Assembly (NCBI GenBank): GCA_002172675.1
Contig: NETF01000208.1
Coordinates: forward strand, 46,520 to 110,519
Direction: 5' to 3'
Source of the DNA: an unicellular cyanobacterium SU3
Lineage (GTDB): Bacteria > Cyanobacteriota > Cyanobacteriia > Cyanobacteriales > Microcystaceae
Length of the DNA: 64,000 bases
Of this stretch, positions 7,857 through 17,182 are shown in pieces (within the stretch, counting starts at the first letter, position 1; each line of letters starts with the position of its first letter). The position numbers were made by a program, and so were the translations under genes. Below the pieces are notes generated by a model. That model was not told the DNA's origin, ran no database searches, and worked only from the letters and a program-made list of their open reading frames with translations.

Positions 7857-9350
7857 CTAATCCCGTTTTTTTAATTCAGTTTCAATAGCATGGATAACTG
7901 TTTCTAACACATGAACACGGGCATAATATTTATCATTTCCAGGTACAATTGTCCAAGGCGCATAGGGTGTACTGGTACGAGCAATCATTTGATTGACAGC
8001 AACATAATATAACGGCCATTTTTCTCGATTTCTCCAGTCTTCGTCGGTCAATTTATAAGATTTAAACGGATCATTTTTTCTAGCTTCAAATCGTTTTAAT
8101 TGTTCTTCAAAACTGATATGTAACCAGAACTTAACGATGACAAATCCAGAAGCACTTAACTGTGCCTCAAACTCATTAATTTCTTTATAAGAGCGTCGCC
8201 ATTCTAACTCCGAAGCCAATCCTTCTACCCTTTCGACCAATACTCGTCCGTACCAACTTCTATCAAAAATACCGATGCTTCCTTCTGCTGGAATTTGTCG
8301 CCAAAATCGCCATAAATAATGATAGTTTAATTCTTCAGACGTGGGTGCAGAAAACGCATGAACTTTATAACTTCTTGGGTCTAAAGTATCCGTTAATCGT
8401 TTAATGGCTCCCCCTTTTCCGGCTGCGTCCCATCCTTCAAATAAGACTAAAACAGGAATCTTTTTTTTGAAAATTTGTAACTGTAATTCTCTTAATTTAA
8501 CTTGTGCTTCTCGTAACCGTTGTTTATAATCTTCTTTAGGTAGATGTAACCCTAAATCTATTTTTCCCAAAAAATCGGGTTCTGTGGGTTGTAACTCCGT
8601 TTGCGGGGGTAAAGAAGGAATATCGGTTTTTGGCAGTCTCAGACGGTCTAAAGCTTGGGTAATGACCGCTACAATTTGAGATAATACCTTAACCCTTGCC
8701 CAACGTTTACAGTCTCCTTCTACCAATGTCCAAGGCGCATGGCCGGTACTGGTATAGGTTAACATTTCCTCAGCAAAAGTTGCATAGCGATCATATTGTT
8801 TGGACTGTTGCCAATCTTCCGGACGGACACGCCATGATTCTAACTCATCAGACTCATATTTTTTTAGTCGCTTTTTCAGTTCTTTTTGACTCAAATGTAT
8901 CCAAAATTTAGCCATAGCCACGCCATCGTCCACTAATTGCCTCTCAAAGGCATTAATATCTCGCATTAACAGGGGAATACTGCCATCGGTTTCTCGTTCA
9001 AATAATCTATCTTCTAAAACGTGGGTGTACCAACTATGGTAAAAAATGCCGATACTGCCTTTTGGGGGTAAAGTATGCCAAAATCGCCAAAGAAAAGGAT
9101 ATTTTTTCTCTTGTTCTGTAGCCGCTAAAATAGGATGAACGTTAAAGCCACGAGGGTCCATATAACCAATGGTTTTTTGTAATAACTTTCCCTTTCCTGC
9201 CGCAGCCCAACCTTCTAAGACAATGACTACGGGGAGTTTATGATGCCAACAGTCTTTTTGTAGCGAACGCAACTGTCGCATCAACGCTTCTATCTCTGTC
9301 TTATAAGTTTCTTTATCTAAAGTTAATGTAAGATCCAGGGTATCTAACAT
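7857..9350 (-). CDS. Two-domain PPK2, probable polyphosphate:AMP phosphotransferase
   Basis: The 497-residue protein is a tandem fusion of two PPK2 domains, the arrangement of class II polyphosphate:AMP phosphotransferases, which make ADP from AMP and polyphosphate. The C-terminal domain has a full P-loop (GWDAAGKGG, about residue 308) and lid motif (DRSWYGR). The N-terminal domain has GWAAAGKGK near residue 47 but a weakened lid (YHSWYTH). By analogy with characterised two-domain enzymes, the C-terminal half is probably catalytic and the N-terminal half structural. It is cytoplasmic. The gene stands alone and is convergent with nothing nearby. Confidence 0.88.
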   Translation of the reverse strand: MLDTLDLTLTLDKETYKTEIEALMRQLRSLQKDCWHHKLPVVIVLEGWAAAGKGKLLQKTIGYMDPRGFNVHPILAATEQEKKYPFLWRFWHTLPPKGSIGIFYHSWYTHVLEDRLFERETDGSIPLLMRDINAFERQLVDDGVAMAKFWIHLSQKELKKRLKKYESDELESWRVRPEDWQQSKQYDRYATFAEEMLTYTSTGHAPWTLVEGDCKRWARVKVLSQIVAVITQALDRLRLPKTDIPSLPPQTELQPTEPDFLGKIDLGLHLPKEDYKQRLREAQVKLRELQLQIFKKKIPVLVLFEGWDAAGKGGAIKRLTDTLDPRSYKVHAFSAPTSEELNYHYLWRFWRQIPAEGSIGIFDRSWYGRVLVERVEGLASELEWRRSYKEINEFEAQLSASGFVIVKFWLHISFEEQLKRFEARKNDPFKSYKLTDEDWRNREKWPLYYVAVNQMIARTSTPYAPWTIVPGNDKYYARVHVLETVIHAIETELKKRD

Positions 9351-9533
9351 GATTCAGTAATAATTAAGTATTATGGGATACATTGATAGACTTTCCAGTA
9401 TAGAAGCAATAGAGCAAAAAGATTCTTGATTTTGGCTTTTCTTAAGGGTAAAAATGCCCTATCCTAAGTAAGTAAAACCCATTAAGGGCGATCGCTGTTA
9501 GAATCGTTCTTAACTTATGTTCAGGAGTTGCTT

Positions 9534-10538
9534 GTGTCTGATAGCCAACCCACCATTTTAGTCACAGGAGGAGCCGGATACATCGGTTCTCATGCTGTTC
9601 TATCCTTACAAAAAGCTGGTTATAAGGTCATTGTCTTTGATAATCTTTCCTATGGCCATCCTGAAATTATTAAAGATGTTTTAAAAGCTGAATTAATTGT
9701 CGGAGATACGAATGATCGCCCTCTGTTAGATGAGCTATTTTCGACTAGGAATATTGATGCTGTCATGCACTTTGCGGCTTTTATTGCGGTAGGAGAATCA
9801 GTTAAAAATCCTGGAATTTATTATCAAAATAACGTAGTGGGAACCCTAACTTTATTAGAAGCAATGATGGCTGCTAATATTAAGCAGTTTGTCTTTTCTT
9901 CGACTTGTGCTATTTACGGGATGCCTCAAGAAATTCCCATGACAGAAAAGCATCCAAATAACCCATTAAGTCCCTATGCTTCTAGTAAGTATATGGTCGA
10001 AAAAATACTCAAAGATTTCGATAAAGCCTATGGCTTAAAATCCGTTGTCTTTCGCTATTTTAATGCCTCAGGAGCTGATCCTTCTGGTAATTTAGGAGAA
10101 GATCACACCCCCGAAACTCATTTGATTCCTTTAGCTTTATTAACGGCTTTGAAAAAACGAGATCATCTGTTTATTTTTGGCACAGATTATGATACCCCTG
10201 ATGGTACTGCAGTCCGAGATTATATTCATGTTAATGATTTAGCATCAGCCCATGTTTTAGGTTTAGAATATCTTTTAAATGGGGGTGAAAGCGAAATGTT
10301 TAATTTAGGGAATGGTAATGGATTTTCTGTTAGAGAAGTGATCGAAATGTCCAAAAAAGTAACAGGAATTGATTTTCTGGTTAAAGAAAGTGATCGCCGT
10401 TCGGGGGATGTACCTATGTTAGTAGGGAGTAGTGAAAAAGCACAATCTATTTTAGGTTGGAATCCTCAATATTTTGAGCTTGAAACCATTGTAAATCATG
10501 CTTGGCAGTGGCATCAAAAACGTCACGGAAATTCTTAA
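9534..10538 (+). CDS. galE: UDP-glucose 4-epimerase
   Basis: This extended short-chain dehydrogenase interconverts UDP-glucose and UDP-galactose with bound NAD. It has the N-terminal Rossmann motif GGAGYIGS, the catalytic Ser in SSTCAIYG and the YxxxK pair in YASSKY. The GTG at 9534 is chosen as start because AGGAG (9523-9527) precedes it by six bases; a TTG six bases earlier is possible but less well placed. The length of 334 residues is normal. A HIP1 site lies about 40 bp upstream. The product feeds cell-envelope and exopolysaccharide synthesis. Confidence 0.93.
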   Translation: MSDSQPTILVTGGAGYIGSHAVLSLQKAGYKVIVFDNLSYGHPEIIKDVLKAELIVGDTNDRPLLDELFSTRNIDAVMHFAAFIAVGESVKNPGIYYQNNVVGTLTLLEAMMAANIKQFVFSSTCAIYGMPQEIPMTEKHPNNPLSPYASSKYMVEKILKDFDKAYGLKSVVFRYFNASGADPSGNLGEDHTPETHLIPLALLTALKKRDHLFIFGTDYDTPDGTAVRDYIHVNDLASAHVLGLEYLLNGGESEMFNLGNGNGFSVREVIEMSKKVTGIDFLVKESDRRSGDVPMLVGSSEKAQSILGWNPQYFELETIVNHAWQWHQKRHGNS

Positions 10539-10582
10539 ATAATTAATGTCAATCCTTAAAAAATTAGATAATTTATACAAAA

Positions 10583-10864
10583 ATGATTCAAAATAACACA
10601 AAAATAGAAACAATTTTAGAACGCATGGGAGAGACGGTTATTGCCACCACTGAAACAGTGGAAAGTTTAGCAGAAAAAATGGAAAATTTAGTTGAACAAA
10701 TGCAACAACAAGAACACCAAATTCAACAACAAGGTTATCAAATCTTTGCTTTAAGTGAGTCCATCCAAACCCTAGTAGATGCACAAACAGAGTCTAGAGA
10801 ACAACTAACCCAATTAACTTATTTAATCCATACTTTAGTGAATAGTTTAGCTTCACCAGAATAA
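10583..10864 (+). CDS. Small glutamine-rich coiled-coil protein
   Basis: This 93-residue soluble protein is almost entirely helical, with heptad-like spacing and repeated Q-Q-H/Y units (MQQQEHQIQQQGYQI). No signal peptide, membrane segment or catalytic motif is visible and I do not recognise the family. It starts 44 bp after galE on the same strand and could be cotranscribed. A multimerising coiled coil is the only structural inference. Confidence 0.6.
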   Translation: MIQNNTKIETILERMGETVIATTETVESLAEKMENLVEQMQQQEHQIQQQGYQIFALSESIQTLVDAQTESREQLTQLTYLIHTLVNSLASPE

Positions 10865-10914
10865 AAAAATGACTATTTTACTCAAGAAATTATTATCACA
10901 GTGAGGAACATAAC

Positions 10915-11358
10915 ATGATGAAATTTTATACAAAAAAGTCTCTTGCTTCAACTCTATCTTTAATAACAGTGTTGATGAACTTATTCCTAATAAGTTGTGC
11001 TGAAACCAAAGTATCTCAATGTCAAAAAATAATACTTTTAACCCAAAAAATGGCCGAAGAAAGTGAAAGTTATCGTCAAACTACTGACATTAAAAAAGTT
11101 TTACAAGTTGCGGATTTATTTGAAGAAACTTCCCAACAAATGAAACAATTACAAATAGAAGATCAACAATTACAAGAATATCAAAAAGGTTTTGCTGATA
11201 TTTATCAAGGGAATGCAGATACGACTCGTCAATTTGTCGCTGCATTGAATAATAAAGATATTGATACTGCTAAATTAATGCAACAGCAAGTTCAACAACT
11301 AGGTAAAAAAGAACAAGATTTAGGCACAGAAATGAATGCTTATTGTCAAGAAAATTAG
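10915..11358 (+). CDS. Putative lipoprotein with helical domain
   Basis: The 147-residue product begins with a lysine-containing leader, a hydrophobic stretch and a lipobox-like LISC ending at about residue 28, so it is probably lipid-modified and periplasmic. The mature part is helical and glutamine-rich, with no recognised domain beyond a general helical-bundle look. Two adjacent ATGs at 10915 and 10918 are possible starts; GAGGA sits about 12 bases upstream. It lies 50 bp after the small coiled-coil gene. Function unknown. Confidence 0.65.
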   Translation: MMKFYTKKSLASTLSLITVLMNLFLISCAETKVSQCQKIILLTQKMAEESESYRQTTDIKKVLQVADLFEETSQQMKQLQIEDQQLQEYQKGFADIYQGNADTTRQFVAALNNKDIDTAKLMQQQVQQLGKKEQDLGTEMNAYCQEN

Positions 11359-11457
11359 GCTCTATCGAACCTAAGATGTAGAGAGATTAAAAATTACCGA
11401 ATAGTTGATAGTTGATAATTAATAATTAATTGTTCGTTATGATTATAAATAAACATA

Positions 11458-11526
11458 AGGTGGGCAATGCTAAGAAAAAACTTACAAACCTGAACCAGAA
11501 ACTATTGGAAACATTGCCTACCCTAC
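11458..11526. repeat. Opened copy of the GGTGGGCAATGCCCACC-type palindrome
   Basis: AAGGTGGGCAATG at 11457-11469 pairs with ACATTGCCTACCCT at 11511-11524. These are the two arms of the palindrome that is compact elsewhere in the window, here separated by about 42 bases. The element lies about 28 bases beyond the stop codon of the FAAL gene, which is read towards it. It may act as a transcript-end structure. Confidence 0.5.
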
Positions 11527-11553
11527 AAGTCCTATCCATTTAATTATGCCTAC

Positions 11554-14502
11554 CTACTTATCTGGTTTAGAAGTACACAGTTTGAGACTATCAGCTAACA
11601 CCTTAACATTAGGTTCAAGCATCATAGTAATATGATCCCCTGGAACAGAAGTAAACTCTACTGAACTTAAGGTTAATTGATCCCAACCAAAAGACATATT
11701 CTTTTGAATTTGATTACGAATCTTATCATTAATTCCGTCAGCTGTTTCCCAAAGACGAACATCGCTACTACGAAAAACATGAATAGGGGTAGAATATTGT
11801 GGTTGAGGTTTATAATGAGCCATTGCATACACACTCGCTTTAAGAACTTTAACAAACCCTCGAACCTGTTTAGTGGCAATAGTAGATGGGTTAACATGAA
11901 GCTTTTTAACCAACCGTTCTGTTACATACTCTAACTGTTCATCAGGTAAGAAATTTTTAAGATCATTGTAAGAAATATTCAGATTTTCCTTTAAAAAGAA
12001 CTCAAATAACTTCACCACTTCACTCATATATTTCGTTTCATCCCAACCCATCACAATGAGATTATTAAATAAGGGTGCAGGAATATCAAAAATAGCTAAT
12101 AACCCCACTTCATCCCCTTGTTGTTGTAACTGTTGGGAAATTTCAAACGCTACTTGACCTCCAAAAGAATGACCTCCCAAAAAATAAGGTCCGAAGGGTT
12201 GAATGGTTTTTAAAGCATCGATGTAATAAGCAGCAATTTCTCCTACATTAGTTAACGGTGTCGCTTGATCATCCATCCCTCGCGCTTGCAGTCCATAAAA
12301 TGGTTGATCTTCTCCTAAATGATGGGCTAAAGCATGGAGATAAAACGCCGTTCCGACACCCCCAGGAACACAGAAAAAGGGCGGTTTTGTTCCTTGAGAC
12401 TGAATGGTAATCACAGGAGACGCAAAACCCGTCTCTAAAGTTTCATCTTCGACTAAACCCAAGTCATACCCTTCTGAAGTAAATACTTCAGTGGCCAGAT
12501 ACTTTGCTAATGCTTCTACGGTAGGATATTCAAAGATTAAAGTCCCTTGAAAAGATGCACCTAAACTCTCTTGCAGGAGATCGCTTAATTGTACTACTGT
12601 CAAAGAATCAAGTCCCATGCTAGTTAAGGGGTTTTTCCAGTTGATATCAGAAACATCAACTTTTAGCACATGAGCAATTAAACTTTGAAGATACCCTTGT
12701 AATAAGTCTTGTCTCTTTTCTGGGGGAGTGGTTAAGAGGGTGTTTCTGTCTAAACTAATTTGTTTTTCTTTGACCTTAATATCTTCTTGAATATTACGAG
12801 CGATCGCTTCTAAACTATCCTCTAAAAAGCCAATTTTACAAGCATGACGTTGAATCTTATTACTAGAAGTTTTAGGAATGGTTCCTGGTTTCAACAAAGC
12901 GATCGCATAAACTTGTAACTGATGCTGCTGAGAAACCCCTTGACGAATAGCATTAAACACTTCTTCTTGATTTAATGAGTCTAAAGCCGCTTCATGAACT
13001 TCTTGGACAATAACCAGCTTTTCTTCACTATCTAATTCTACAGAAAAAGCAGCCCCACAACTCGGACGTAACCCTCGATGACTTCTTTCGACACTCAACT
13101 CAATATCTTGGGGATAATGGTTGGTTCCGCGAATGATAATTAAATCTTTGAGACGGCCCGTAACAAATAACTCATTTTCCCAGAGAAACCCTAAGTCTCC
13201 TGTGCGTAAAAAAGGCCCTTCCAGTTTATCGTTTAAATACCCTTTAAACGCTTCTTCTGTTGTTTCTGGACGTTTCCAATATCCTTGAGCAACACTAGCA
13301 CTAGAAACCCAAATTTCCCCAATTTCGTGAGCATCACACTGAGTTAAGCTATCAGGATTAACAATGATAATGTTTTGTTCGGTTCCGATGTTACCACACC
13401 CGACTAACTTCTGGGTGTTTTCCTTATCATTTTCAGCCACAACCACACGATTTTGTTGTAACTCACTGCGATCAATATTGAGAATAAGGGGTGGTTCATT
13501 TTTCTTCCCTAAACTAATACCCATCACACTCTCGGCCATCCCATAACCGGCACTTAACGCTTGCCAACGGAACCCACAAGGGGCAAAGGTTTTGGCGAAT
13601 CTTTCCAAGGTTTCGGCCCTGATGGGTTCGGCCCCACTAACCGCCAACTCCCAACGACTGAGATCGAGGGTTTCTCGTTCTTCTAGGGTAGTATAAAAAG
13701 TGGCTAAGTCATAGGCAAAGTTGGGGGCTAAACTTTGAGTTGCTTGATGCTTGGAAATAGCCGTTAACCAACGAGAAGGTTTTTGTAAAAAATCTAAGGG
13801 TGACATCAAGATCACAGCATGATTATTATAAAGAGGTTGTAGAATTCCCACCACTAACCCGGTATTATGACTAAAGGGCAACCAGCTTACTGTCTTGGTT
13901 TGAGGGGTAATCTCTGCATATTTATACCCCATTTCTAAATTGTTCAGTAGATTTTGATGGGTAATAATCACCCCTTTGGGTGTTCCAGTTGAACCAGACG
14001 TATATTGTAAAAAGGCGATGGTATCACTATCAAGATTAGGGTTTTGGTAGTTTCTGTCTTCGGTTTGAATAATTTGATTACTATCGAGTATTTTTAACTC
14101 AGCTAAGGTGGGACTAATGGTCAAACGACCTTGTAAATAGGGAACTAAAGGACTAATCGTTATAATAAACTTAGCTTGTGCATCCGTTGCGATCGCTTCT
14201 AACCGTGAAAGAGACTGATCCGGACGAGGAGGATAAGCAGGAATGGCGATCGCCCCCGCGTATAAACAACCGAAAAATCCTGCTATAAAATCCAGTCCAG
14301 GAGGATACAATAATAAGACTCGTTCTCCTTTAGCATTAAGAGATTGAAGATGAATAGCGATCGCTTTTGCTTGTTGTTCTAAGGTTGCATAAGTGAGACT
14401 GCCGGCTTCGGTTTCTCCTTCATGGAGAAAGGTATAGGTTTGATTATTAGGTTGGGCTAAACTTCTGTGTTGTAGTAAATCAACTAAAGTATTGAATGAC
14501 AT
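11554..14502 (-). CDS. Fatty acyl-AMP ligase - acyl carrier - thioesterase fusion
   Basis: The 982-residue protein has three parts. Residues 1 to about 580 form an adenylating domain of the fatty acyl-AMP ligase type, with YTSGSTGTPKG near 170 and TGDLGFLWENELFVTGR later. A carrier domain follows with its phosphopantetheine serine in GLDSLT, near residue 632. From about 700 to the end is an alpha/beta-hydrolase thioesterase with nucleophile motif GGHSFGG near 778 and a late histidine in GDHITMM. The logic is activate an acyl chain, load it on the carrier and release it. No ketosynthase or condensation domain is present, so this is not an elongating module. Its product is unknown. acsF lies upstream on the same strand, and a desaturase is divergent beyond it. 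Confidence 0.9.
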   Translation of the reverse strand: MSFNTLVDLLQHRSLAQPNNQTYTFLHEGETEAGSLTYATLEQQAKAIAIHLQSLNAKGERVLLLYPPGLDFIAGFFGCLYAGAIAIPAYPPRPDQSLSRLEAIATDAQAKFIITISPLVPYLQGRLTISPTLAELKILDSNQIIQTEDRNYQNPNLDSDTIAFLQYTSGSTGTPKGVIITHQNLLNNLEMGYKYAEITPQTKTVSWLPFSHNTGLVVGILQPLYNNHAVILMSPLDFLQKPSRWLTAISKHQATQSLAPNFAYDLATFYTTLEERETLDLSRWELAVSGAEPIRAETLERFAKTFAPCGFRWQALSAGYGMAESVMGISLGKKNEPPLILNIDRSELQQNRVVVAENDKENTQKLVGCGNIGTEQNIIIVNPDSLTQCDAHEIGEIWVSSASVAQGYWKRPETTEEAFKGYLNDKLEGPFLRTGDLGFLWENELFVTGRLKDLIIIRGTNHYPQDIELSVERSHRGLRPSCGAAFSVELDSEEKLVIVQEVHEAALDSLNQEEVFNAIRQGVSQQHQLQVYAIALLKPGTIPKTSSNKIQRHACKIGFLEDSLEAIARNIQEDIKVKEKQISLDRNTLLTTPPEKRQDLLQGYLQSLIAHVLKVDVSDINWKNPLTSMGLDSLTVVQLSDLLQESLGASFQGTLIFEYPTVEALAKYLATEVFTSEGYDLGLVEDETLETGFASPVITIQSQGTKPPFFCVPGGVGTAFYLHALAHHLGEDQPFYGLQARGMDDQATPLTNVGEIAAYYIDALKTIQPFGPYFLGGHSFGGQVAFEISQQLQQQGDEVGLLAIFDIPAPLFNNLIVMGWDETKYMSEVVKLFEFFLKENLNISYNDLKNFLPDEQLEYVTERLVKKLHVNPSTIATKQVRGFVKVLKASVYAMAHYKPQPQYSTPIHVFRSSDVRLWETADGINDKIRNQIQKNMSFGWDQLTLSSVEFTSVPGDHITMMLEPNVKVLADSLKLCTSKPDK

Positions 14503-14607
14503 GGTTAAAAGCCTAAAAATTTAGCTCTATTATAGTTTTGTTGCTCTTTTTTAGAGTATAGTATCATTAACAGTCTTGTCAGCCAATTTTTCTCTGTTTT
14601 GCAACCA

Positions 14608-14630
14608 TTAAAAAACCCGCCACGGCGGGT
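14608..14630 (-). terminator. Rho-independent terminator of acsF
   Basis: Read on the minus strand, ACCCGCCGTGGCGGGT is followed by a run of T. The stem is GC-rich, with a very short loop. It begins about 28 bases after the acsF stop codon, so it should end the acsF transcript before the FAAL gene. Confidence 0.85.
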
Positions 14631-14658
14631 ACTCAAAACGTAAACTAACTCAAAACTT

Positions 14659-15735
14659 TTAACGAACAGTTCCTTCTAAATGATCAACCCGAATGGGTTT
14701 AATGAAATACAATTTCAAGAACTGAACCCCATTAGAAACAAAAGCAGGTAACTTTCTCAAGAACTTAATCGGTGCAGGACTATTAGAAGCGTCAATTTCC
14801 CGTAACTTTTCATTGTTCTTGATACAAACTTCTAAACTGCCATAAAACTCAGGATTTTCTACATCTAAAACGATGGGGAAAACTCGTCCTGCTGTTTCGT
14901 TGGTCTTCTCAATAACATATTTATCATATTCCCGTGCATCCAATCCAATAGAGGCATAAAAATCAGACCGTTGGATATCATTGAGATACATGGTAGCAAA
15001 CACAGATAACAAGAAGAAACGACACCATAAACGGGCTTTCCAATCGTTTAAAATATTAGGGGTTGCCTTCATAATGGCATCAAAAAAGTCCCCATGACGG
15101 TTCTCATCTTGACACCAATTTTCAAAGAAGTTAAAAATCGGATAGATTCTGTCTTCAGGATGTTTTTCTAAGTGACGGTAAATGGTGATATAACGCCAAT
15201 AACCAATTTTTTCAGATAAATAGGTAGCATAGAAAATAAACTTAGGTTGAAAGAACGTATAACTGCGACTCTTCGTTAAAAACCCTAAGTCCAAAGACAT
15301 ATTAAAATCAGATAAGGCTTTATTGAGGAACCCTGCGTGACGCGCTTCATCACGGGACATGAGGGTAAAACATTCAGCCAACACAGGACTTTTATCCTTT
15401 AACCGTCTACCTAATTCCTTGTAGAGAAGGAACCCTGAAAATTCCGCCGTACACGAACGTTCTAAAAATTCTACAAACAAGCGACGGGTATCTCCATCAA
15501 TATGATCCCAGGTTTGGGCAAATTCTTCACGACGGATAAAATGATGACGGTTATAATCAGTACGAAATTCTTCGAGAATGGCTTGTAATTCCTCTTCGTT
15601 GACTGAAATATCCATTTTAGCCATCGCTTCAAAGTCGGTGGTGTAAAAGCGAGGAGTCAGGATAGTTTCTTTCGCCGGAACTTTAATCCCTGGACGGAGT
15701 TCCTCAAATTCAGGTTTTTGAAGGGTATTGACCAT
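14659..15735 (-). CDS. acsF: Mg-protoporphyrin IX monomethyl ester oxidative cyclase (aerobic)
   Basis: This 358-residue di-iron enzyme forms the isocyclic E ring of chlorophyll using O2. Iron-ligand motifs are visible as [10 protein letters not shown] and [11 protein letters not shown], typical of the AcsF/ChlA family. It acts at the thylakoid or inner membrane surface with a small accessory protein not found here. Length and ends are normal. A strong terminator follows. A perfect 7-bp inverted repeat at 15790-15805 lies 55-70 bases upstream of the ATG. Many cyanobacteria have a second, low-oxygen-induced paralogue; which one this is cannot be told from sequence alone. Confidence 0.95.
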   Translation of the reverse strand: MVNTLQKPEFEELRPGIKVPAKETILTPRFYTTDFEAMAKMDISVNEEELQAILEEFRTDYNRHHFIRREEFAQTWDHIDGDTRRLFVEFLERSCTAEFSGFLLYKELGRRLKDKSPVLAECFTLMSRDEARHAGFLNKALSDFNMSLDLGFLTKSRSYTFFQPKFIFYATYLSEKIGYWRYITIYRHLEKHPEDRIYPIFNFFENWCQDENRHGDFFDAIMKATPNILNDWKARLWCRFFLLSVFATMYLNDIQRSDFYASIGLDAREYDKYVIEKTNETAGRVFPIVLDVENPEFYGSLEVCIKNNEKLREIDASNSPAPIKFLRKLPAFVSNGVQFLKLYFIKPIRVDHLEGTVR

Positions 15736-16041
15736 AACTTGTTTAAAAAGATTTTTTTTGAATCGATCAAGGACTCGTTCTACTTTTTTGTAACAAAATT
15801 GTTACGTTTTTTAGCAGGAATTTACGAGGCTTGGATCACAGTCTACCAGCCTTGAAGCCATTCGTAACCCCTCTTTTCATTAAGAGTTACAACACATTAT
15901 CAATTTATGTTAAAAAGCTTGCTTTTTTTACACTTGATGATGTATTCATGCTCATTAATTTTAGTAGATCGAAAACTTACCTGAATTTTATAATGCAGAG
16001 CATCATTATCTGCGATTCCTGAAAAATAACCAGCAAAAAAA
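15736..16041. other. Intergenic region between acsF and the desaturase
   Basis: The gap separates divergent genes and must hold both promoters. It includes the palindrome at 15790-15805. A short ORF at 15831-16022 has no recognisable features. Nothing else is supported. Confidence 0.5.
15790..15805. promoter_or_regulatory. Perfect inverted repeat upstream of acsF
   Basis: GTAACAA and TTGTTAC form a 7-bp perfect inverted repeat with a 2-base spacer. It lies 55-70 bases before the acsF ATG, at a position suited to a regulator. It has GTA...TAC ends but with 10 bases between, so it is not a standard NtcA site (GTA-N8-TAC). Confidence 0.4.
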
Positions 16042-17082
16042 ATGAAGAAATCTTCAACAGTAAATGTTTCGATGACATCAACTCAATTGCGTGTTCTCCA
16101 AAAAGAGCTACATCAAGCGATCGCTCCTTTTTGCAACTTTGATTGCAAGATCAGCTTCAGTCGTTTTGTAATCATAGGAATCGTCTGTTTAGGAAGCACA
16201 ATCATGGCTTGGCATTGTCATCAGCAATGGGGATTTATCCTTTGGACAGTTGTTGGCGCAATTAGCTATGGATTTTGGCTTGTCTGTACCCATGATGCCG
16301 TTCATCAAACATTGACGGGTAAGCGACAGATTGACTTATGGTTAGCCCGTTTGATTTCTTGGCCGATTTGGTGGCCGGTAGGAATATACAGTGAACTTCA
16401 TTGGTTACATCATAGTCGAAACGGGAAAAACTTACGCGATCCCGAAAGAGTCCAATGGTCACAGACAGAATATGAACAGTCTCCACCGATTTTACGTTGG
16501 TATGTACGTCACCAATGGACTTGGAATATCCTGGTAGCAGGGTCTTTTGGTTTAATTGGGAATGCTTTCGTTAAAGGATGGCACTATCGTCAAGAACGTC
16601 CTCAACTGCATCGGCAAATGGCTTTAGATTTACTAGGAATAATTTTGCTCCATAGTGGTTTATTTATCTTAGTTGGATACTATGGAATCTGGGGAAAATA
16701 TTTTCTATTTTGGCTGATTGTGGAGTGGGTTGTGGGCGTAATGATGCAAACTCGCGCTCATCTAGAACATTATGATTGCTGGTATCCCCATGAATCACCA
16801 TTACTAACTCAACTCTATTCAACCCGAAACGTAAATGGAAGCCTTTGGGTTAATTGGTTGATGGGAGGTCTTCCTTATCACTCAATTCACCATGCTTTTC
16901 CGGCAATTCCCTTTGATCAATTGCCTCAAGCTTATCAGGCCATTCAAGTCGTACTTCAAAAACATGATCAAATTTCTCTAGAGATAGAAAGAGGATATTG
17001 GCAAAGTACAATAAAAAATAGCCAAGTTTATAGTCTTATAAAACCTGGCGATAAAAAATTGTTTAACACCGACCTTAATTGA
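16042..17082 (+). CDS. Membrane fatty-acid-desaturase-type di-iron enzyme
   Basis: This 346-residue membrane protein has the three histidine boxes of the desaturase/hydroxylase superfamily: HDAVH at 84-88, HWLHH at 120-124 and HSIHH near 280. Between them are hydrophobic segments that should cross the membrane four times. The third box is followed by HAFPAIPFDQLPQAY, as in acyl and carotenoid-modifying members. The substrate cannot be told: fatty acyl chains and carotenoids are both possible. It is divergent from acsF and near the acyl-activating FAAL gene, so an acyl substrate is a reasonable guess. Confidence 0.75.
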   Translation: MKKSSTVNVSMTSTQLRVLQKELHQAIAPFCNFDCKISFSRFVIIGIVCLGSTIMAWHCHQQWGFILWTVVGAISYGFWLVCTHDAVHQTLTGKRQIDLWLARLISWPIWWPVGIYSELHWLHHSRNGKNLRDPERVQWSQTEYEQSPPILRWYVRHQWTWNILVAGSFGLIGNAFVKGWHYRQERPQLHRQMALDLLGIILLHSGLFILVGYYGIWGKYFLFWLIVEWVVGVMMQTRAHLEHYDCWYPHESPLLTQLYSTRNVNGSLWVNWLMGGLPYHSIHHAFPAIPFDQLPQAYQAIQVVLQKHDQISLEIERGYWQSTIKNSQVYSLIKPGDKKLFNTDLN

Positions 17083-17182
17083 CGGCGATCTAGAATTTAG
17101 GGAAGAAAGAGACAAACCTTTGTACCTTACCCCCCATCAGAAGTACCATATAAACTACAATAAAGACTAAAACGATATCTAT

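Noticed and set aside
15790..15805. NtcA site before acsF
   Set aside because: The ends are GTA and TAC but are separated by 10 bases, not 8.
15831..16022. 63-residue ORF between acsF and the desaturase
   Set aside because: No motif, no clear ribosome binding site, composition like spacer.
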